Origin: Phycisphaerales bacterium | GTDB lineage: Bacteria; Planctomycetota; Phycisphaerae; Tepidisphaerales; Tepidisphaeraceae | NCBI GenBank assembly: GCA_020847375.1 | Contig: JADLCB010000014.1 | Coordinates: forward strand, 147,070-211,069 | Direction: 5' to 3' | Length of the DNA: 64,000 bases | In this document: positions 25,119 to 34,245 of the stretch, piece after piece | How positions within the stretch are numbered: the first letter of the stretch is position 1 | Layout: each line of letters opens with the position of its first letter | Program-made: the position numbers and the translations under genes | Notes under the pieces: model-generated | What the model saw: the letters and a program-made list of their open reading frames with translations, nothing else | Told to the model about the DNA's origin: nothing | Databases searched by the model: none

Positions 25119-25194
25119 TGCAGTCTCTTGGTCATTCAGCGCCGCAGCGCTGGTTGGCAGTCACATTATACGCGGATCGATAATTCTGTTCGTC

Positions 25195-25881
25195 CTAAAA
25201 ATCGGGTTGATCCTGAAGCAGGGCACGCAATTCCTCGGCGGTGAGAATTGGTTCGCCCATGGGATGATCCATCGTGCCGAGCTGGTATCGATCATCGGGT
25301 TGGTCCGCGAGTTTGTCTTTGCCAATCATATTTTCTGGATGTTCGCGCGGGTTGTCGATGGCGCGATCAACCGGTCTGGCCGGTGCCGATCGGTTGCGGG
25401 CAGCCGGATCAGTCGGTTGCGGAGTCGGCGGGGTGATTGGCTCATCCGGCGGAGCTTCCTCCAGTTCCACCTCCGGCCCCAGTGATTCATCAGGGACCTG
25501 ACTGCCCAGACGCGGCCCGCTGATACGATGCAGACCATCGTCGGCGAGCAGCCCATCAGCCCCAAGCCGCAATGCCTCGGCCAGCGAAGACTGGCGGCCT
25601 TCCATGTCAGTCAACCAGATATCAATATGACTGAATCGTTTTTTGATGGTGGCGATGAAGATCAATTCTTCGGTAAACAGGCTGTTCAGGCTGATGATCA
25701 GGGCGCGATAGACCAGCGGTCGCTGGCAAAGTTCGGCCATGGCGGCGTAGGGGTCTTCCAGCTCGGCGCATTGAAAGCCCATGCGCGACAGTGAAGCCCG
25801 CGGTGCCCCGCGGCAGGAGGAATTGCCCACAATCAGGGCTTTGCCCACGGGTCTGGAAATTGGTATGGATGTACCGGACAT
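25195..25881 (-). CDS. Pseudo-receiver-like protein of unknown function
   Basis: 228 residues. Residues 10-120 follow a receiver-like alternating pattern (GKALIVGNSSCRGAPRASLS, YRALIISLNSLFTEEL, HIDIWLTDMEGRQSSLAEAL, GADGLLADDG), yet the acceptor Asp is replaced in IISLNSL. Residues 125-190 are a Pro/Asp/Glu-rich linker. The last 20 residues (GEPILTAEELRALL) form a short amphipathic helix that could be a docking peptide. It lies 76 bases upstream of the diguanylate cyclase on the same strand, whose N-terminus is also an Asp-less receiver. The two may be partners. No family name is assigned. Confidence 0.65.
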   Translation of the reverse strand: MSGTSIPISRPVGKALIVGNSSCRGAPRASLSRMGFQCAELEDPYAAMAELCQRPLVYRALIISLNSLFTEELIFIATIKKRFSHIDIWLTDMEGRQSSLAEALRLGADGLLADDGLHRISGPRLGSQVPDESLGPEVELEEAPPDEPITPPTPQPTDPAARNRSAPARPVDRAIDNPREHPENMIGKDKLADQPDDRYQLGTMDHPMGEPILTAEELRALLQDQPDF

Positions 25882-26117
25882 CCCGCTCCCGAAAAGTCAG
25901 TTTTGCATCGCAAACAAGGCCGCATACATCATACCCGCGCCCCGATGGGGGGCAATTGGCGATCGGTGCAGGATTGGAAATAAGACAGCGGGTTTTGATG
26001 AAAAGGGAAAAGAATAACGCGCCTGCCAGCCGAGGGGGCTGTAACGGCTGGCGGGGTGCGCATATCGTGGGTCTGGCCAGGCGAGGGAAGGGCCTGTGCT
26101 GAGCTTCGGGCGACAAC

Positions 26118-26819
26118 TTAGCTGAGCTGCATGCGCGATTCCTCGGGGGTCACTGATTTTTGCAGATATCCTTTCAGCGCCACCGGATCGAAGTAGATTT
26201 TATTGCGGCCGGTGCGAACCAGATGCTGATGGCGGAGCTGGGTGAGCGCCAAGCTGACCGTTTCGCGGGCTGTGCCGATGAACAGAGCAAGCTGTTCGTG
26301 GGTGATGTTCAGGCGAATTCCATTGGGTGTCGGTTGGGCGGCCGGCGAAGCAGCGAAGCGCAAAATCGCCTTGACAAGTCGACGCGGGATATCGTCGAAA
26401 ATCAGGCTGGTTATTTCCTGGATGAAGTGGGCTGATAGCCAAGCCAGCAACTGACAGAGCTGAACGGCAGCGGCAGGGGCGGCTTGAAGAGCTGGCAGAA
26501 ACTGATCAACACTGAGTCGCAATAACACTGTAGGCTCGACTGCCACTGCTTCCTCAGCGATGGGTACCGTCTGCGCCAGGGCAATGATACCGAACCATTC
26601 CGACGGGCCGAGAATGGTTAGAAGCCGGCGGCGCTGATTTTCCAGCAGATAGTGCAGGTGGACCTGCCCTTGGAGGATATAATGCACATACTTGTTGGGC
26701 GGGTCGGATCCATAAATTTGTCCACCCTGGGGTAAAACAATGCGCTGAACAGGGTTGGCGGGATTCTCGAAAATCTGGCGAATGGCTTCGGTTTCTTTTT
26801 TGCGGTCGTAGGTATTCAT
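26118..26819 (-). CDS. Crp/Fnr-family transcriptional regulator
   Basis: 233 residues. The cyclic-nucleotide-binding-like beta roll occupies residues 15-120 (VLPQGGQIYGSDPPNKYVHY, ILQGQVHLHYLL, FGIIALAQ). A long dimer helix follows, then a winged helix at 165-220 (THEQLALFIGTARETVSLAL and RTGRNKIYFDP). The Arg and Ser that bind cAMP in Crp and the N-terminal Cys cluster of Fnr are not evident, so the signal is unknown. The upstream region (26820-27111) holds an inverted repeat at 26936-26964 and is shared with a divergent gene. Confidence 0.88.
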   Translation of the reverse strand: MNTYDRKKETEAIRQIFENPANPVQRIVLPQGGQIYGSDPPNKYVHYILQGQVHLHYLLENQRRRLLTILGPSEWFGIIALAQTVPIAEEAVAVEPTVLLRLSVDQFLPALQAAPAAAVQLCQLLAWLSAHFIQEITSLIFDDIPRRLVKAILRFAASPAAQPTPNGIRLNITHEQLALFIGTARETVSLALTQLRHQHLVRTGRNKIYFDPVALKGYLQKSVTPEESRMQLS

Positions 26820-26935
26820 AAAGTTATCACTTCATGAGATTTATTCGGCGATCGGATCACTCGAATTGACGTGAGCTGCCCATACTTATTTCGACATATT
26901 ATATCACGTGGAATTATGAAATTTCCATAAAATAA

Positions 26936-26964
26936 ATTATGCGGATATTGGCATACCGCATAAT
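26936..26964. promoter_or_regulatory. Inverted repeat in the divergent Crp/secreted-protein interval
   Basis: ATTATGCGG (26936-26944) and CCGCATAAT (26956-26964) are perfect 9-bp arms 11 bases apart. The spacing and the place between divergent genes fit a dimeric regulator site. It does not match the TGTGA or TTGAT half-sites of Crp or Fnr. Confidence 0.35.
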
Positions 26965-27111
26965 AGTTAACGGCCGTAATATGGATAAGTTGCACACGCC
27001 TTGCGATTCGTTCCGCAGCGAAGTGTGAATTTGGAGCGCTTGACGCAATTGGGTCATTGCGTCGATGATTCACCGTGCGGTTTACACGTGAAATCCAGTT
27101 TTGGAGAGTCC

Positions 27112-27633
27112 ATGAACGTTAAACAACAAATGGTCTTTATCATCGGGATGATTGCGCTGGCACTGGCGGGTGGGGCTTTGGCTCAGGAGAGTGCCCCGAC
27201 GACTCAACCAAGCTCGTCCGCCGATCAGTTGCTGGATCGGATGCTCAAGTCTGGAAGTGCAAACGAAACGCTGGCACCTGCCACCAATGAGTCGGCGGAC
27301 GATACCGCGCGTGATTCGTCCGCGGTAGCGCCGGAAGCGTCCAAAGTTACGGTCATGCGCGAAGGGAGCCATATTGTCGATCGCGCGGGCCGTTTGTCGC
27401 CCAGTCGCGATGGTCAGCAGATGCTGTTTGTTTTTGAATCCGATGGTCAGGCGCTGCAAGATCCGCCGATGACGGTTCTACCGAGTTTGAAGTTGATGGA
27501 CATGGAATGGGCCAGGCAGACCAAAGGCCCGGATACCAAATTCCGGGTCACGGGCATGGTGACAGAATACAAGGGGCATAATTATATTTTGCTGGACAAG
27601 GTTGTTGTTATCACCGAACCCCAGGTTCAATGA
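27112..27633 (+). CDS. Exported protein of unknown function, coupled to the BatA-like gene
   Basis: 173 residues from the ATG at 27112 (GGAGAG five bases upstream). The signal peptide is residues 1-24 (VFIIGMIALALAGGALAQ). A Thr/Ser/Ala-rich linker with APTTQPSSSADQLLDRML follows. The C-terminal half (about residues 75-170) is a compact beta domain with GSHIVDRAGRLSPSRDGQQM and TEYKGHNYILLDKVVVI, resembling small OB-like periplasmic domains. No named family is recognised. Its stop overlaps the next start in ATGA (27630-27633), so it is translationally coupled to the BatA-like membrane protein. A joint periplasmic role is likely. Confidence 0.75.
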   Translation: MNVKQQMVFIIGMIALALAGGALAQESAPTTQPSSSADQLLDRMLKSGSANETLAPATNESADDTARDSSAVAPEASKVTVMREGSHIVDRAGRLSPSRDGQQMLFVFESDGQALQDPPMTVLPSLKLMDMEWARQTKGPDTKFRVTGMVTEYKGHNYILLDKVVVITEPQVQ

Positions 27634-29252
27634 TTTTTTTAGCTCCTGCGTGGCTGGGTTTACTGTTGCCCTGGGCGCTGCTGGCGTTGTGGTTGTTGCG
27701 TCGCAGCAAGCGTAGTGCGCCCGTTCCGTTTGTAGCCCTGTGGCGGACGGAACATGATGCGGCACCCGTCATTCGCCGGCGCTTTGAATTTCCACTTCAT
27801 CTGATACTGATTCTGCTGGCGCTGGGGTCGATCATTCTGGCAGCAGCAAAGCCGGGAATACGTTGGTCAACCGTCGTTGGTCAACCCGTGTGGTTGATTG
27901 TCGATACCGGCTTGGGAATGTCGGCAGCGCAGGATCAAACAACGATTGCTTCGTCGCTGGTGCAGGAGGTGGCGAAAAAATTGCGGGCAACGGGTAATTT
28001 GCAGCAGCCCGTTAACCTTGTGATTGTACCGGGCCAGGGCGCGCAACGGATCAACCTGAACGATCTGGCTGGGCTGGCTGAACAATTACCATCGACTGCG
28101 ATTGATACACAGCAGATGGTTGAGTCAACCGTGCGTCAGGTGCTGGAACAGGCCGATGCGCCGGTGATTGTGGTGTCCAACCACAAGTTGGGGGTGAATG
28201 ATGACCGACTGATGCAGCAATCATCATCACATTTATCTGACAATGCAGGAATTGTTGCCGCTTCGGTTGCGGATGGTGCGCCAGCTCAGCTCATGGTTCG
28301 CGTGGTGAATCAGTCGGGGCAGACAGCGGGACGACTGCTGATCAATCATCAACCGCCGGTTGATATAACCCTGCCACCACCCGGGCAGATGCGCAATTAT
28401 TTTGTTGATCTGCCGGAGCCGTTGCCGGTGGTTATGCAGATCAAACTTGAACCGGATGATGAGCTGACGATGGATAACCAGTGGTGGCTGGTGCAGCAGC
28501 AGCGTGCGCCTCGGATTGAAATCGATGGTCAAGTGCCGTCGTTTGTGAAGAGGATGGTACAGGTGTATCAGGCGCAGCACCCGGCTGAGGCGCAAGCGCT
28601 GCAGATCTGGGTCAGTGCTGCGAATTGGCAGTCGGCTGCGTCAATCGCGCCAATGGTAATTCTGGCAGGCGGGAGCAGCGGGCATCAGGTTGAAGGGGCT
28701 GTCGAAGTTCGGCCGCATGCGCTGAGCAGCGATATCGATTGGGAAAAAGTTTTCCATCAACCGGTAACGGTGACTCAATTGCCTGATGATGGATGGAGCG
28801 TTGTCTTGCAACGATCCGGCCAGGCACTGCTGGCGACCAAAGAAAATCCGCGGCGTGTCTGGATCGGGTTTGACCAGTCATTCATGGCAGATCAACCGGC
28901 CTTCGTCATCCTGTGGGCCAATATTTTCGATTGGCTTGGTGGTGAAGGGGATGACTGGAAAAGCGAAGAACCACATGATCTTGGTCAGTCGTGGCAACGC
29001 ATTACACCGGCGGTGTTGCCGGCGGGGGTTGAACCCGGATGGGTGACGGGCGTTTATCAGCAGGATGGACAGCTTCTGGCGATCAATGCCCGGGGGAGGA
29101 TATGGGGTGAACCAGCACCATCTGACGGATTAGGGCATTTGGACCGATGGGCGCAGAGCGGCGGGTATTGGGCGTTGCAGCCGATGCTGGCGCTTTTGGC
29201 GCTGGCGCTGGTGTTATTGGCGACCGGTTGCTGGCCAAGGGCTGGTGAATAA
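27630..29252 (+). CDS. BatA-like (aerotolerance N-terminal domain) membrane protein
   Basis: 540 residues. The N-terminus AWLGLLLPWALLALWLLRRS and a second segment LHLILILLALGSIILAA form the two-helix module of the BatA/aerotolerance family. A von Willebrand-like domain follows, but its metal site (normally DxSxS) reads VDTGLGMSA, so metal-dependent binding is probably lost. The middle is a large periplasmic-looking region. A final helix spans about residues 515-535 (LALLALALVLLATG). Families of this kind often act with MoxR ATPases in envelope stress, but no MoxR gene is present here. It is coupled to the exported protein before it. Confidence 0.8.
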   Translation: MIFLAPAWLGLLLPWALLALWLLRRSKRSAPVPFVALWRTEHDAAPVIRRRFEFPLHLILILLALGSIILAAAKPGIRWSTVVGQPVWLIVDTGLGMSAAQDQTTIASSLVQEVAKKLRATGNLQQPVNLVIVPGQGAQRINLNDLAGLAEQLPSTAIDTQQMVESTVRQVLEQADAPVIVVSNHKLGVNDDRLMQQSSSHLSDNAGIVAASVADGAPAQLMVRVVNQSGQTAGRLLINHQPPVDITLPPPGQMRNYFVDLPEPLPVVMQIKLEPDDELTMDNQWWLVQQQRAPRIEIDGQVPSFVKRMVQVYQAQHPAEAQALQIWVSAANWQSAASIAPMVILAGGSSGHQVEGAVEVRPHALSSDIDWEKVFHQPVTVTQLPDDGWSVVLQRSGQALLATKENPRRVWIGFDQSFMADQPAFVILWANIFDWLGGEGDDWKSEEPHDLGQSWQRITPAVLPAGVEPGWVTGVYQQDGQLLAINARGRIWGEPAPSDGLGHLDRWAQSGGYWALQPMLALLALALVLLATGCWPRAGE

Positions 29253-29265
29253 ACGGCGGATCAAT

Positions 29266-29934
29266 TCATGCGATGTAACGGGTTGGGTCGGCGACACCAG
29301 CCTGGGCAAAGCCCCGGCGGCGCAGGAGACAACTATCGCAATGTCCACAGGCCCGGCCATCTGGGGCGGGGTCGTAGCAACTGTGCGTCAAACTGAAATC
29401 CACGCCCAGGCGGTGGCCGAGCTGAATGATCTGCGCCTTGCTGAGATGTAATAGCGGGGCGTGAATGGTGAAGTTATCCAGCGTCGTGCCGGCACGAGCG
29501 GCAGCCTGAAATGCCTGAATAAAAACCGGCCGGCAGTCAGGATAACCGCTGAAATCGACCGCGTTGACACCGATGAACACATCGGAAATTTTCAGGACTT
29601 CGGCCCAGGCCAGGGCGTAACTGAGGAAAATGGTGTTGCGCGCCGGCACGTACGTGATGGGGATGCCGGGTTGATCAACCTGATCGTGGGGGACGGCGAT
29701 ATCCGCCGTCAAAGCGCTGGCGCCGAATTGGCGCAGGTCGATCGTGACGAGGCGATGTTCGACGACGTTCATCGACCGGGCGATAAGCTCAGCAGCGCGC
29801 AGCTCGTGATGATGGCGCTGGCCGTAATCGAAGGTCATGGCGTAGAGCGGGGCAAAGCCCTGATCGCGGGCGATGGCCAGGCAGGTGGCTGAATCCAGAC
29901 CGCCACTGGTTAAAACGATTGCGCTTTTGGGCAT
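29266..29934 (-). CDS. queC: 7-cyano-7-deazaguanine synthase
   Basis: 222 residues from the ATG at 29934; an ATG at 29952 is an alternative, and the frame runs to 30072 without family-like sequence. [19 protein letters not shown] is the PP-loop that binds [21 protein letters not shown] and [19 protein letters not shown] are QueC signatures. The zinc Cys set is at the end ([19 protein letters not shown]). QueC converts 7-carboxy-7-deazaguanine to preQ0 with ATP and ammonia on the way to queuosine. Other queuosine genes are not in the window, and no preQ1 riboswitch was recognised upstream. Confidence 0.93.
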   Translation of the reverse strand: MPKSAIVLTSGGLDSATCLAIARDQGFAPLYAMTFDYGQRHHHELRAAELIARSMNVVEHRLVTIDLRQFGASALTADIAVPHDQVDQPGIPITYVPARNTIFLSYALAWAEVLKISDVFIGVNAVDFSGYPDCRPVFIQAFQAAARAGTTLDNFTIHAPLLHLSKAQIIQLGHRLGVDFSLTHSCYDPAPDGRACGHCDSCLLRRRGFAQAGVADPTRYIA

Positions 29935-29986
29935 GGGTGAATTGTCAATCATAGCAGCAGGCAAGTCGAGCGCAACCGGCGCGATT

Positions 29987-30151
29987 GGGTCAATGATCCA
30001 GGGTAAACGCAAGTAGGCGTCCGATAGGCAATCTCTTACGAGCCGCGACCGTCTGGGAGCGGTGATCGGCACAAAACCGCTCCCTGACGGTCGCGGCTCG
30101 TTAATACATCGACCCTCGCGGGTTACATACGAAAGCCCGGGTCAATGATCC
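29987..30151. repeat. 13-bp direct repeats flanking a hairpin element
   Basis: GGGTCAATGATCC occurs at 29987-29999 and again, identical and in the same orientation, at 30139-30151. The 139 bases between them contain the long hairpin at 30038-30101. This could be a target duplication around a small inserted element, or chance. The 29935-30308 interval has no gene besides these repeats. Confidence 0.5.
30038..30101. repeat. REP-like long inverted repeat
   Basis: Arms of 25 bases (30038-30062 and 30077-30101) are complementary except at one position, around a 14-base loop. The core is GAGCCGCGACCGTC. There is no T run on either side, so it is more like a dispersed palindromic element than an intrinsic terminator. 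Genomic copy number cannot be seen from one window. Confidence 0.75.
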
Positions 30152-30191
30152 GTGCCGGCCAAGCGCAGGGTTGCGGACGATTCAACGATCC

Positions 30192-30222
30192 GGCCCCCGC
30201 GACGAATAAGGTCACGGGGGCC
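30192..30222. repeat. Second hairpin between queC and clpC
   Basis: GGCCCCCGCGAC and GTCACGGGGGCC form a 12-base stem with one mismatch and a 7-base loop. It is GC-rich and lacks a T tract. It lies about 85 bases downstream of the clpC stop and might stabilise or end the clpC message. Confidence 0.5.
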
Positions 30223-30308
30223 AGAACAGGTAGTGACACCGACTTTCAAAAGGGCATCATGAGTTGTCGTTTTCAACGTATCACGATGATCCGTGCAAGC
30301 GGCGGCGA

Positions 30309-32849
30309 TCAAGTGGCGTCGCTGCCCGCCTGTGCCAGTTGTTTTTTCCCGTCTTCATCCGGTTTATCGAGCTTGACGGCTTCAAAGAACAGGTGATCGG
30401 GTTTTTCGCCTTCGGTTTCTTCCTTGATGCTGATCTTGACCAGATCCTTGTCTTTGAACTGGCCGCGAAGAATATCCTCGCTGAGCGGGTCTTCCACGTA
30501 CTGCTCGATGGCGCGGCGCAGCGGCCGGGCACCGAAATCGGTATTGGTTCCCTTTTCGATGAGGAACTCCTTGGCTTTTTCAGTGACTTCGATCTTCAGA
30601 CCGTGGTCGGTCAGGCGCTTGGTCACTTTTTTCAACTCCAGCTCGACAATGTGCTCCAGATCCTGGCGCGACAAGGGGCGGAAGACGATGACATCATCCA
30701 GTCGCCCGATGAATTCCGGGCGGAAGAAGCGTTCGACTTCCTTCATGACCGTGCCCTTGATCGTCTGGTAGGTGCGTTCTTCCTGGGCACCCTTGGTTTT
30801 GGAATGCAGGCCAAAGGTCTGCCCGCCACCCTTGATCAGTTCTGAACCGATGTTGGATGTCATGATCAGGATGACGTTGCGGAAATCGACGCGCCGGCCG
30901 AACGAATCGGTCAGGTGGCCTTCCTCCATGATCTGCAGGAGCATGTTGAAGACATCGGGATGTGCCTTTTCCACTTCGTCCAGCAGCACCACTGAATAAG
31001 GCCGGCGACGAATGCGTTCGGTGAGCTGGCCGCCTTCCTCATACCCGACATAGCCGGGAGGCGCGCCGATCAAGCGCGAGACGTTGTGTTTCTCCATGTA
31101 CTCGCTCATGTCGATCATGACCATGGCGTCAGCATCGCTGAACATGAACTCCGCCAGCGCCTTGGACAAGAGCGTTTTACCCACGCCGGACGGGCCGAGG
31201 AACAGGAAGCTGCCCATGGGACGGTTGGGGTCTTTCATACCCGAACGGGCGCGGCGGATGGTCTTGGCGATGGCTTTGATCGCTTCATCCTGCGAGACCA
31301 CTTTCTTATGCAGCTCGTTTTCCAATTCCAGCAGGCGCTGGGCTTCCTCTTTTTCCAGGCGGGTGAGCGGTACGCCGGTCATCTTGGAGACCACTTCCGC
31401 GATGACTTCCTCGTCAACAACGCCGTCGATCTCCTTGGATTTTTCGCGCCACTGTTTCTGCATTTCCTCTTTTTGCTTGCGCAGTTCATCTGCCTTGTCG
31501 CGCAAACGCGCCGCCTCCTCATATTCAGCGTTTTTGACGGCTTCATCCTTCTGAATGCTCAGCCGGTCGATCTGGGCTTCCAGATCAGCCAGATTGGGCG
31601 GTTTGGTCATCGAGCGCAGGCGGATGCGGGCGCCGGCTTCATCCAGCACGTCAATCGCCTTGTCAGGCAGGGCGCGGCCGGTGATGTAACGGTCGGACAT
31701 ATCCACCGCTGACTGCAACGCCGCGTCGGTGATGCGCACGCGATGATGCGCTTCGTAACGATCACGCAGCCCGCGCAGAATCTCAACCGCGTCCTCCTTG
31801 GAGGGCGGGTTGACGTGAATCGGCTGGAAACGCCGGGCCAGGGCGGCGTCTTTTTCGATGTATTTGCGATATTCATCGAACGTGGTGGCGCCGATGCACT
31901 GGATTTCGCCGCGCGACAGGGCGGGTTTGAGGACGTTGGAGGCGTCAATCGCGCCTTCAGCGCCACCGGCACCGACCAGCGTGTGCAGTTCGTCGATGAA
32001 CAGGATGACATTCTTGGCGCGGCGCACTTCGTTCATGACCGCCTTGATGCGTTCTTCAAACTGACCGCGATATTTGGTACCGGCGACCATCATCGCCAGG
32101 TCGAGCACGACGATCCGGCGATCATGCAGGATCTCCGGTACATCGTTGCTGATGACCATCTGGGCCAGACCTTCGACAATGGCGGTCTTACCGACACCGG
32201 CTTCGCCGAGCAGCACGGGATTGTTTTTCTGGCGGCGGCAGAGAATCTGAATCACGCGCTCGATTTCATTGGCCCGGCCGATGACCGGATCAAGCTGATT
32301 TTCGCGGGCCAGCTCGGTCAGATCACGTCCGAAACTGTCCAGAGCGGGGGTTTTGCTCTTACTTTTCTGACCGGTTTTATCGCTGTTGGAGGGGGTTTCT
32401 TCGTTTTCCACGCCGGCTCCCAAAAGGCTGAGAACTTCTTCGCGGACATCTTCCAGTTTCAGACCCAGATTCATCAAAACCTGGGCGGCAACGCCGTCGT
32501 GTTCGCGCAGCAGGCCCAGCAGCAGATGCTCCGTGCCCACATAGTTATGGTTGAGATTGCGCGCTTCTTCGATGGCGTACTCGATCACCTTCTTGGCCCG
32601 GGGGGTCTGGGGCAGCTTGCCCATGGTGACCATATCCGGGCCACTTTTGACGAGTTTTTCCACTTCCAGGCGAACCTTGCGCAAATCGACATCGAGGTTT
32701 TTCAGGACATTGGCCCCGACGCCGCTGCCTTCCTTGACCAAGCCCAGAAGGATGTGCTCGGTGCCGATATATTCATGGTTGAATCGCTGGGCCTCCTGGT
32801 TGGCCAGCGCCATGACTTTGCGTGCGCGATCGGTAAATCGTTCAAACAT
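30309..32849 (-). CDS. clpC: ATP-dependent Clp protease ATP-binding subunit ClpC
   Basis: 846 residues. Two Clp_N repeats lie at about 5-145 ([20 protein letters not shown] and [20 protein letters not shown]). AAA-1 has Walker [20 protein letters not shown]-like coiled coil is in the linker ([18 protein letters not shown]), and AAA-2 has [17 protein letters not shown]. The C-terminus has the D2 small domain ([20 protein letters not shown]). ClpC hexamers unfold substrates, often chosen by an adaptor, and feed them to ClpP. An AGGAG six bases before the ATG supports the start. ClpP and McsA/McsB adaptor genes are not in the window. Confidence 0.97.
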   Translation of the reverse strand: MFERFTDRARKVMALANQEAQRFNHEYIGTEHILLGLVKEGSGVGANVLKNLDVDLRKVRLEVEKLVKSGPDMVTMGKLPQTPRAKKVIEYAIEEARNLNHNYVGTEHLLLGLLREHDGVAAQVLMNLGLKLEDVREEVLSLLGAGVENEETPSNSDKTGQKSKSKTPALDSFGRDLTELARENQLDPVIGRANEIERVIQILCRRQKNNPVLLGEAGVGKTAIVEGLAQMVISNDVPEILHDRRIVVLDLAMMVAGTKYRGQFEERIKAVMNEVRRAKNVILFIDELHTLVGAGGAEGAIDASNVLKPALSRGEIQCIGATTFDEYRKYIEKDAALARRFQPIHVNPPSKEDAVEILRGLRDRYEAHHRVRITDAALQSAVDMSDRYITGRALPDKAIDVLDEAGARIRLRSMTKPPNLADLEAQIDRLSIQKDEAVKNAEYEEAARLRDKADELRKQKEEMQKQWREKSKEIDGVVDEEVIAEVVSKMTGVPLTRLEKEEAQRLLELENELHKKVVSQDEAIKAIAKTIRRARSGMKDPNRPMGSFLFLGPSGVGKTLLSKALAEFMFSDADAMVMIDMSEYMEKHNVSRLIGAPPGYVGYEEGGQLTERIRRRPYSVVLLDEVEKAHPDVFNMLLQIMEEGHLTDSFGRRVDFRNVILIMTSNIGSELIKGGGQTFGLHSKTKGAQEERTYQTIKGTVMKEVERFFRPEFIGRLDDVIVFRPLSRQDLEHIVELELKKVTKRLTDHGLKIEVTEKAKEFLIEKGTNTDFGARPLRRAIEQYVEDPLSEDILRGQFKDKDLVKISIKEETEGEKPDHLFFEAVKLDKPDEDGKKQLAQAGSDAT

Positions 32850-33179
32850 TACATTCTCCTGCGTGTCAGCCCGGGTTTGTTGTTGTATCTGCCGTCAGAT
32901 CTTATTGTTTGGTTGCCCGGGCTTGTCAGCTAATAAGTCATACGAATTTTCGCGCATTTTGTTCAGCGCATCACAACTTTGCTGTAATTGTAGGGGTTGT
33001 CCCCTGCAGAGCAAAGCGCTGGGCATTGCCCTGTGTGCTCAATATCGGCCTGCCAGTAGCGCGCAATGAGCAGGGAACCAGCAACATACCGGGGAATAAT
33101 CAGCCGAAAATATTGATTGGTTCGGCTGCGTGACCGTCGAATTGGGCGCACAAGGCTATCAGTCGTGACAGGGCGTTGA
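32850..33179. other. 330-base gap: clpC leader region
   Basis: It holds the clpC ribosome-binding site and, in the leader, an 8-bp inverted repeat (AGCCCGGG at 32868-32875 with CCCGGGCT at 32916-32923). No CIRCE (9-bp arms, 9-base spacer) or CtsR-like heptad repeat was found, so heat-shock control is not evident. No gene is seen. Confidence 0.4.
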
Positions 33180-33812
33180 TTACCGGTCCACCCGCCGGGC
33201 CAACCGCATGTAGCTGCTGCTGAAATAGGGGCGCAAATAATGCTTCCAGGTCTTGAAGAAATTTCGCCGCGGTTGAATCCAGTATCCATCGAAGGGTTCA
33301 TAACCAGTGCGCCGCAGCAGGGCATCGAGCGTGGTCGGGTCCTGCCAGTTCAGGTGGTCTTCGTGAACCATGGGTTTGCCGTAACGCCATATTTTCCAGG
33401 TCTGGCCGACATAAAAAGGGTTGGGCGTGGAGATGATCAAGACGCCGCCGGGTTTGAGATGGCGACGAAGATTGCGCAAAAATAGGCCGCAATTTTCCAG
33501 ATGTTCGATGATTTCCCCGGCGATGATGGTGTCAAACTGCCGCTGCAGGTCCATCGTTTCGACATCGGCGCAGGCAGCGTGATACCCCTGGGATTGGAGC
33601 TGTTCGATTCCCTGCGGATCAATATCAACCCCCAGCACATCGGGGTTGATCTCGTGCGTCCGTTTGAACAGGAAATTGGGTTTGGCGATGCGCTGATCAA
33701 CGGTGTTGCGCTGCGGGCGGGCATCAACACAGCCTAGATCCATCACCTGCCGCGGTGGCTGGGCGTATTGGGCGAGAATGGGAAAACGATCAGATAGTAC
33801 GGTGGTAAACAT
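33180..33812 (-). CDS. Class I SAM-dependent methyltransferase
   Basis: About 210 residues from the ATG at 33812; the frame extends to a TTG at 33932, and neither has a clear Shine-Dalgarno. RQVMDLGCVDARPQRN is a motif I variant with Cys-Val in place of Gly-x-Gly. It is followed by VLGVDIDPQGIEQLQ, FDTIIAGEIIEHLENCGLF, and LRRHLKPGGVLIISTPNPFY, a set typical of methyltransferases of the Ubi/Methyltransf_23 group. The C-terminal 60 residues are basic and aromatic (WIQPRRNFFKTWKHYLRP). Substrate unknown. The next gene on the right is tRNA-Ser on the other strand. Confidence 0.8.
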   Translation of the reverse strand: MFTTVLSDRFPILAQYAQPPRQVMDLGCVDARPQRNTVDQRIAKPNFLFKRTHEINPDVLGVDIDPQGIEQLQSQGYHAACADVETMDLQRQFDTIIAGEIIEHLENCGLFLRNLRRHLKPGGVLIISTPNPFYVGQTWKIWRYGKPMVHEDHLNWQDPTTLDALLRRTGYEPFDGYWIQPRRNFFKTWKHYLRPYFSSSYMRLARRVDR

Positions 33813-34006
33813 GCGGTAATGAGCAATGTCCGTGGATTGATCACGCCTGTCAATTGGTGCTGGGATGAAATTATGATGATTCCAAGGATGGTTGGACGAC
33901 AACCAATGCCGGGCCAGTTCAGAAATTGGCAATTATCGATTGTCGGGGGATTTGCGTTTTGCCGCAGCGTTGCGTATGGTATCAGCCACAATCTGGGCAG
34001 TATGCT

Positions 34007-34097
34007 GGAGAGGTGGCCGAGCGGCTGAAGGCGCTGGTTTGCTAAACCGGTTTAGGGGGTCATACCCTTAACGCGGGTTCGAATCCCGCCCTCTCCG
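34007..34097 (+). tRNA. tRNA-Ser (anticodon GCU)
   Basis: The acceptor stem GGAGAGG pairs with CCTCTCC. The D arm is GTGGCCGAGCGGCTGAAGGC, the anticodon loop TTTGCTAAA gives GCU, a long variable arm follows as in class II tRNAs, and the T arm carries GGTTCGAATCC. 91 bases with discriminator G and no encoded CCA. Confidence 0.95.
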
Positions 34098-34245
34098 TTA
34101 CATTTCTATAGTCGGGACGCAAAGAGGGTTGTAGCGGGGGCTATCCACCCGATCAGAACGAGCAAAAATGCTCTGATGGTCTGATCGTACTGGCTCGGTA
34201 AAAGAGCAAATATTCAGTTGAAAATAGCGCAAAATAACTTCTGAT

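Noticed and set aside
29935..30037. preQ1 riboswitch upstream of queC
   Set aside because: No short hairpin with the A-rich tail pattern of preQ1 aptamers was found near either possible queC start.
30038..30222. Intrinsic terminators for queC or clpC
   Set aside because: Both hairpins are strong but lack T runs on either strand, so they are listed as repeat-like hairpins instead.
31743..32933. 396-codon forward frame
   Set aside because: It lies opposite clpC, and the ClpC reading has both AAA domains intact.
32850..33179. CIRCE or CtsR heat-shock element before clpC
   Set aside because: I looked for the 9-9-9 inverted repeat and for CtsR-type heptads and saw neither, only an 8-bp inverted repeat with a long loop.
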